A DNA stretch of 53,066 bases from Bdellovibrionota bacterium (lineage in GTDB: Bacteria > Bdellovibrionota > Bdellovibrionia > Bdellovibrionales > JAEYZS01), in NCBI GenBank assembly GCA_963169805.1, contig CAUJDY010000118.1:1-53066 (forward strand). The letters are read 5' to 3'. Below the pieces are notes generated by a model that was given only the letters and a program-made list of their open reading frames with translations, did not search any database and was not told the origin of the DNA. Positions within the stretch are counted from its first letter, which is position 1; every line of letters starts with the position of its first letter. Made by a program: the position numbers and the translations under genes. Of this stretch, positions 49,279 to 53,066 are shown piece after piece.

Positions 49279-51081
49279 CTAATGAACTGTCTCTTCAGAT
49301 TCCGGTAAAAAGCCTCCAGCCTGCATATTCCATAGCTTTGCATAATGGCCTTGTGATTTTAGCAAACTTTCATGGGATCCATCTTCTACAATTTTTCCTT
49401 CATTAAAAACCAAAATACGATCCAAATGAGAAATTGTAGATAATCTGTGAGCAATCACAATGACAGTTCTATTCTCAATCAGCTTCTTAAGGCTTGATTG
49501 AATTTTCTTTTCCGTCATAGAGTCTAAAGAAGATGTCGCTTCATCCATAAGTAGAATGGGAGCATTTTTAAGAAATGCACGCGCAATTGCTATTCTCTGT
49601 CTCTGTCCGCCAGATAACTTAATACCTCTTTCACCTACCATGGAATTATATTTTTCAGGTTTATCTTCAATAAATTCATGGGCAAAAGCCATTTGAGCCG
49701 CTTGAATAACTTCAGCGTCACTTGCCTCAGGTCTTCCGTAGCGAATATTCTCCATTAATGTTCTGTGAAATAAAAGAGGCTCTTGTGGAATCATGCTGAT
49801 ATAGGAACGAAGAGAATCTTGTTTTACAGACTTAATTGATTGACCGTCTATTAGTATATCACCTGTGGTAACATCAAAAAATCTCATGATAAGGTTTAGA
49901 AACGTCGATTTTCCTGATCCAGAAAACCCCACTAATCCAACTTTTTCTCCAGCACGAATTGTAACACTCAAATTCTCAAAAACTTTTTTTCCTTCTGCAT
50001 ACTCAAATGTCACATCTTTAAAAGTAATCTCGCCTTTTTGAACATTCATGTTTGAAGCTTGATCTATATCCAAAATCTCATGGGGTTTTATAATAATTTG
50101 CACTCCCTCGGAGATATTTCCAATATACTCAAAAAATTCTAGGAATCGTCGGGATAGATTTCTAGCATCCGATATAATAAAAATAGATAGTGAGGTTGCC
50201 ATGGAAAATGCACCCACACTTATTTCCTTCATAAACAGTAGTTTCAGTGCATATACAAAAACAAAAATCTGTAGCGTGAGAGTGGACGAAAATTGAAACC
50301 ATCTCATTTTTTCCATAAACCAGAATGTCCGACGTGCAGTATCCACTTCAAAATCAAGATACTGCTTCAAATGGTCTCTTTCGAAAGAAAGCTGAGTAAA
50401 TAATTTTGAATTGAGAATATTTGTAACAGCATCTACGATTTTTCCCGTCACTGTACTTCTAGCCTCGGCAAAGTTCTTTGCGTAGTTCTTGCACCTTAAA
50501 GCTAAAAGGTAAGATACCAAGATATAAAACAATATCCATCCCGCTAAAAAATATCCTAAGCCTGCATGCACTCCCATTAATAGCCAAAACGAAAAACCAA
50601 AGGTTACAATTGTAGGCCAAAAATCAAACATTAAGGTCCACAGAGAGTGATTCACAGACATGGAAACTTCAGAAATTCGATTCGCAAGAGAACCCGAAAA
50701 GTGGGAAGTAAAATACCTCTGAGAGTGATACTGCAAGTAGTGGTATAATTGGTGACGAACTTTTCTACGCAAAGACGGACCAACCATAACCAAAATTGAT
50801 CCGCTTGCTCTGCTAAAAATCAGAATTCCCACGCTGATATAGACAAAAAATAAAATAGGGTCCTTAAATTGATCAAAAAATGAATCCCCTAATGCAAAAT
50901 TAGATTTTTCTGCAGTCTCAATAAAACTACGAATAGCTTTGGGAATCATAATTTGGCAGGCGGCCTGACCAAATTCTAAAATAAACATTCCCATCAGAGG
51001 GATTTTGTAGAGTTTAAGAAAATGAAGTACAAAAGCGAGAGGGGAACTAGGCAACTGAGGAGCATCTTTGGCAATCTTCAT
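49279..51081 (-). CDS. ABC-type exporter, fused permease and ATPase
   Basis: The ATG at 51081 gives 600 residues; the track's TTG start at 51120 is also possible but less likely. The N-terminal half has six TM helices in the type IV exporter pattern; the C-terminal half has Walker A GFSGSGKST, Q loop SMIPQEPLLFHRT, signature LSGGQRQRIAIARAF, Walker B ILLMDEATSSLD and switch His in IVIAHRLSTI. It is a homodimer exporter of lipids, peptides or drugs (MsbA-like branch). It lies 48 bases after the redoxin gene. Confidence 0.93.
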   Translation of the reverse strand: MKIAKDAPQLPSSPLAFVLHFLKLYKIPLMGMFILEFGQAACQIMIPKAIRSFIETAEKSNFALGDSFFDQFKDPILFFVYISVGILIFSRASGSILVMVGPSLRRKVRHQLYHYLQYHSQRYFTSHFSGSLANRISEVSMSVNHSLWTLMFDFWPTIVTFGFSFWLLMGVHAGLGYFLAGWILFYILVSYLLALRCKNYAKNFAEARSTVTGKIVDAVTNILNSKLFTQLSFERDHLKQYLDFEVDTARRTFWFMEKMRWFQFSSTLTLQIFVFVYALKLLFMKEISVGAFSMATSLSIFIISDARNLSRRFLEFFEYIGNISEGVQIIIKPHEILDIDQASNMNVQKGEITFKDVTFEYAEGKKVFENLSVTIRAGEKVGLVGFSGSGKSTFLNLIMRFFDVTTGDILIDGQSIKSVKQDSLRSYISMIPQEPLLFHRTLMENIRYGRPEASDAEVIQAAQMAFAHEFIEDKPEKYNSMVGERGIKLSGGQRQRIAIARAFLKNAPILLMDEATSSLDSMTEKKIQSSLKKLIENRTVIVIAHRLSTISHLDRILVFNEGKIVEDGSHESLLKSQGHYAKLWNMQAGGFLPESEETVH

Positions 51082-51129
51082 AGATCGCCAAAGAATGCTA
51101 CGAAATGATATTAAAATCAACTGATCCGC

Positions 51130-51720
51130 TTAGTATTTTACACCACATCCATACGGTTTTGACTGGGCCATCTTAATTTTCTCACCCTTAAGAGAAGCCG
51201 TTAAGGCATCTGTGACATAGTTTGTAGAAGTTGCAATATCTTTTGAGTCTGAAGAATCGTTACTATCGATTGCTCCATTGTATACCAAAACACCCTCTGG
51301 GTTAATGACATACATGTGAGGCGTTACCTTCGCACTATAAGCTTTTCCGGCCGCACCTGATTCATCAAGTAGAATTGCAGTTGCCGCCATACCCAGCTCT
51401 TTGTACTTGGCTTTTGCTTGCTCAGCTGTCAAATGCCCCTGCTTGCCTTTTGCTGAGGAGATGATACTAAGCCAAACCACATTCTTTCCTGTATATTCCT
51501 TCTGTAGTTTTTGCATGTTCCCAACGCTGTAATGCTTCTTTACAAACGGGCACTCATGGTTAAACCACTCTAGCACGACATACTTACCTTTAAAATCTGC
51601 CAACTTGTGAGCCTTTCCGTTATGATCAACCAAAGAAAATTCCGGGGCTTTTTCTCCAACTTTTGCAGCAAACACACTGACAGATAAAATAGTTACTAAA
51701 AATAAACTCAACAGCCTCAT
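51130..51720 (-). CDS. Exported redoxin (AhpC/TSA thioredoxin-like) with single active-site Cys
   Basis: A 196-residue protein with a signal peptide (MRLLSLFLVTILSVSVFAA) and thioredoxin-like fold (VGEKAPEFSLVDHNGKAHKLADFKGKYVVLEWF). The active-site Cys57 in NHECPFVKKHY lacks the second Cys of CXXC; a C-terminal Cys192 in YGCGVKY could act as resolving Cys, as in a known redoxin subgroup. It acts in the periplasm in peroxide or thiol chemistry. It is downstream of the DsbD-like gene by about 70 bases, so a shared role in periplasmic redox is likely. Confidence 0.85.
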   Translation of the reverse strand: MRLLSLFLVTILSVSVFAAKVGEKAPEFSLVDHNGKAHKLADFKGKYVVLEWFNHECPFVKKHYSVGNMQKLQKEYTGKNVVWLSIISSAKGKQGHLTAEQAKAKYKELGMAATAILLDESGAAGKAYSAKVTPHMYVINPEGVLVYNGAIDSNDSSDSKDIATSTNYVTDALTASLKGEKIKMAQSKPYGCGVKY

Positions 51721-51788
51721 CTCACATACTCCTTATTAGTTAGTTCGCATATATTTTAATTGAATTATATCCTCTGACATATCCAAAT

Positions 51789-53066
51789 CTATTTTATAGA
51801 TTGAAGAATTATATCGGCACTCAATATCTCAGGCAAAAGAATTTGCTGTCCCTTCTCATCGTAGTACACATAAACAGGAACACTATTTCGTCCCAATTTC
51901 TTAAGTGCTTCCGTAATGATAGGATCTTGATTCGTCCAATCTGCAGTTATGAGTTTTATATTTCTCTCGTTAAAATAACTTAACATTTTATCTGTTCTTA
52001 AGACGAGCTTCTTGTTTACCTGGCAGGTCAGGCACCATGCAGCCGTGAAATCTATAAAGACTTTTTGTTTTTGATTTAGATAGGACTCTAACTTCTCAGG
52101 CTGGTAGACCTCCCACTGTCCAATTGCTGATTGCGCAGACGGTGACTGAAGAAGGACATAGCGATACGTATATAAAAGTGAAAATATTCCTATTAGAATC
52201 AAAGCAACTGTTTTTACTTTTGTATCCTTGAATTTCCAAGCATCTCGAACCCAAAAAAGGAATAATACAAAAACGAAAAACACAAGAATAGCAACAACAG
52301 CATCAATTGAAGTTTGAAAACTCAGGACCCAAAGAAGCCAAATCACTGTTAACACCATAGGAAAAGCTAAAAACTGTTTTAAGTTTTTCATCCATGCCCC
52401 AGGCTTTGGAAGCTTTCTTAACAACGGAGGGAAGTAGCATAAAATCAAATACGGAAAGGCCAAACCAAGACCAATCGATAAATAAACCGATAATGCAACT
52501 AAAGGAGGCATTGTGAGTGTGATTCCTAATGCCGTTCCCATAAATGGCGCTGTACATGGAGTTGCCACAATAACAGCAAGCACACCGGTAAACAGAGTTC
52601 CTAACAAACTTTTCTTATTTGCTAATGAACCTCCTAAATTGACAAATGCTCCGTCTATATCAAAAGTCCCGTATAAATTTAAAGCCATGAAATAAAACAA
52701 AATAGCCATAGAGAGAACAAAACCCGGGGACTGTAGCTGAAATCCCCAGCCCAAATTTTTTCCGAGGGACTGAAGAATCAAAAGCATTCCACTTAATATA
52801 AGGAAGCTTATAAGAACACCCAATGTATACGTCCAACCATGCATTCGTATCGCCTTAGGATTGTCTTTTGTTAACTCAATCAAGCTTAATATTTTGATTG
52901 AAATCACAGGAAACACACAAGGCATGAGGTTTAAAATAAGTCCGCCCAAAAAAGCAAAAATAAGAGCCCCTATCAAATCTTTCTTTTGAGGCATCATCAT
53001 TTTTCTTTGAGGTCGTAATTCGTAGTAAGTATCCTTCTGATCTTTAGAAAGATTAATTAAACCCGA
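51789..53066 (-). CDS. DsbD/ScsB-like thiol:disulfide interchange protein, 5'-truncated by window edge
   Basis: The track calls ATG 53000 the start, but the frame is open through 22 further codons to the edge (residues SGLINLSKDQKDTYYE..., no stop), so the gene begins outside the window and lacks only its N-terminal part here. The visible 425 residues contain the DsbD membrane domain with the two Cys motifs NLMPCVFPV and ATPCTAPF, and a C-terminal thioredoxin-like domain with AAWCLTCQV (CXXC). It moves electrons from cytoplasmic thioredoxin to periplasmic partners. The next gene, the redoxin, and the PrxQ-type protein are likely users. Confidence 0.92.
   Translation of the reverse strand, partial: SGLINLSKDQKDTYYELRPQRKMMMPQKKDLIGALIFAFLGGLILNLMPCVFPVISIKILSLIELTKDNPKAIRMHGWTYTLGVLISFLILSGMLLILQSLGKNLGWGFQLQSPGFVLSMAILFYFMALNLYGTFDIDGAFVNLGGSLANKKSLLGTLFTGVLAVIVATPCTAPFMGTALGITLTMPPLVALSVYLSIGLGLAFPYLILCYFPPLLRKLPKPGAWMKNLKQFLAFPMVLTVIWLLWVLSFQTSIDAVVAILVFFVFVLFLFWVRDAWKFKDTKVKTVALILIGIFSLLYTYRYVLLQSPSAQSAIGQWEVYQPEKLESYLNQKQKVFIDFTAAWCLTCQVNKKLVLRTDKMLSYFNERNIKLITADWTNQDPIITEALKKLGRNSVPVYVYYDEKGQQILLPEILSADIILQSIK

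Noticed and set aside
1-53066. tRNA, rRNA, CRISPR, toxin-antitoxin or restriction-modification systems
   Set aside because: No cloverleaf-like segment, rRNA stretch, regular repeat-spacer array, paired small toxin genes or restriction/methylase pair could be seen; a covariance-model scan would be needed to exclude small RNAs.

Overview
The window is a gene-dense, AT-rich bacterial chromosome segment with about 52 protein genes on both strands. I see no rRNA, tRNA, CRISPR array, insertion sequence or prophage block, and no gene-free stretch over 300 bases. The mix of secreted peptidases (S37, M3), three separate cell-wall hydrolases (M23, M74/LAS-type, SLT/lysozyme-type), lipoproteins, many signal-peptide proteins of unknown function and several histidine kinases suggests a Gram-negative of the Bdellovibrionota type. 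That is an inference from gene content and style; no marker gene settles it.

Layout. 1-5.1 kb: a truncated TauE/SafE permease, an M23 endopeptidase, an S37 peptidase, a phospholipid-methyltransferase-like enzyme, and a second TauE/SafE permease paired with a DUF1634 protein. 5.1-9.6 kb: a stand-alone MEDS sensory protein, an EamA exporter, two divergent envelope proteins, a GNAT acetyltransferase and a small exported protein. 9.6-11.6 kb: an abutting pair of unknown exported proteins. 11.6-19.4 kb: housekeeping and transport genes: RluA-type pseudouridine synthase, pirin, SMR exporter, EamA exporter with a divergent MocR regulator, YkgJ-type protein, tag-folB, a Rossmann-like protein, a phage-holin-family membrane protein and a HAD phosphatase. 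19.4-25.3 kb: a lipoprotein and a signalling cluster of three histidine kinases (two divergent with CHASE-like sensors, one with PAS domains) and one receiver-only regulator. 25.3-32 kb: an unknown HxxxH protein, a 1285-residue membrane protein, a small protein, a two-TM protein and murI. 32-37.6 kb: a lipoprotein, a 2OG-oxygenase-like protein, an exported Ppx/GppA-like lipoprotein, a methyltransferase, an M74-like lipoprotein and mscL. 37.6-44.2 kb: RlmD/TrmA-type methyltransferase, two unknown exported proteins, a B12-type radical SAM enzyme, a nucleotidyltransferase and a family 2 glycosyltransferase. 44.2-53 kb: a secreted SLT-type enzyme with a small exported partner, M3 oligopeptidase with a periplasmic peroxiredoxin, a DUF486 protein, an ABC exporter, a redoxin and a 5'-truncated DsbD-like protein.

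Four patterns are not explained by the genes alone. (1) Long or medium hairpins sit at gene 3' ends and repeatedly include the last codons of a neighbouring gene; the largest are about 120 and 149 nt. (2) Several genes lack a Shine-Dalgarno sequence and have a -10-like box 6-8 nt before the start codon, so their mRNAs may be leaderless. (3) One perfect intrinsic terminator contains the Shine-Dalgarno and start codon of the next gene. (4) Divergent regulator/target intergenic regions carry clear direct or inverted repeats. I found no block that can be claimed with confidence as a new defence or mobile system; the best leads are the uncharacterised exported proteins, the giant membrane protein, the periplasmic Ppx/GppA homologue and the radical SAM/glycosyl cluster.
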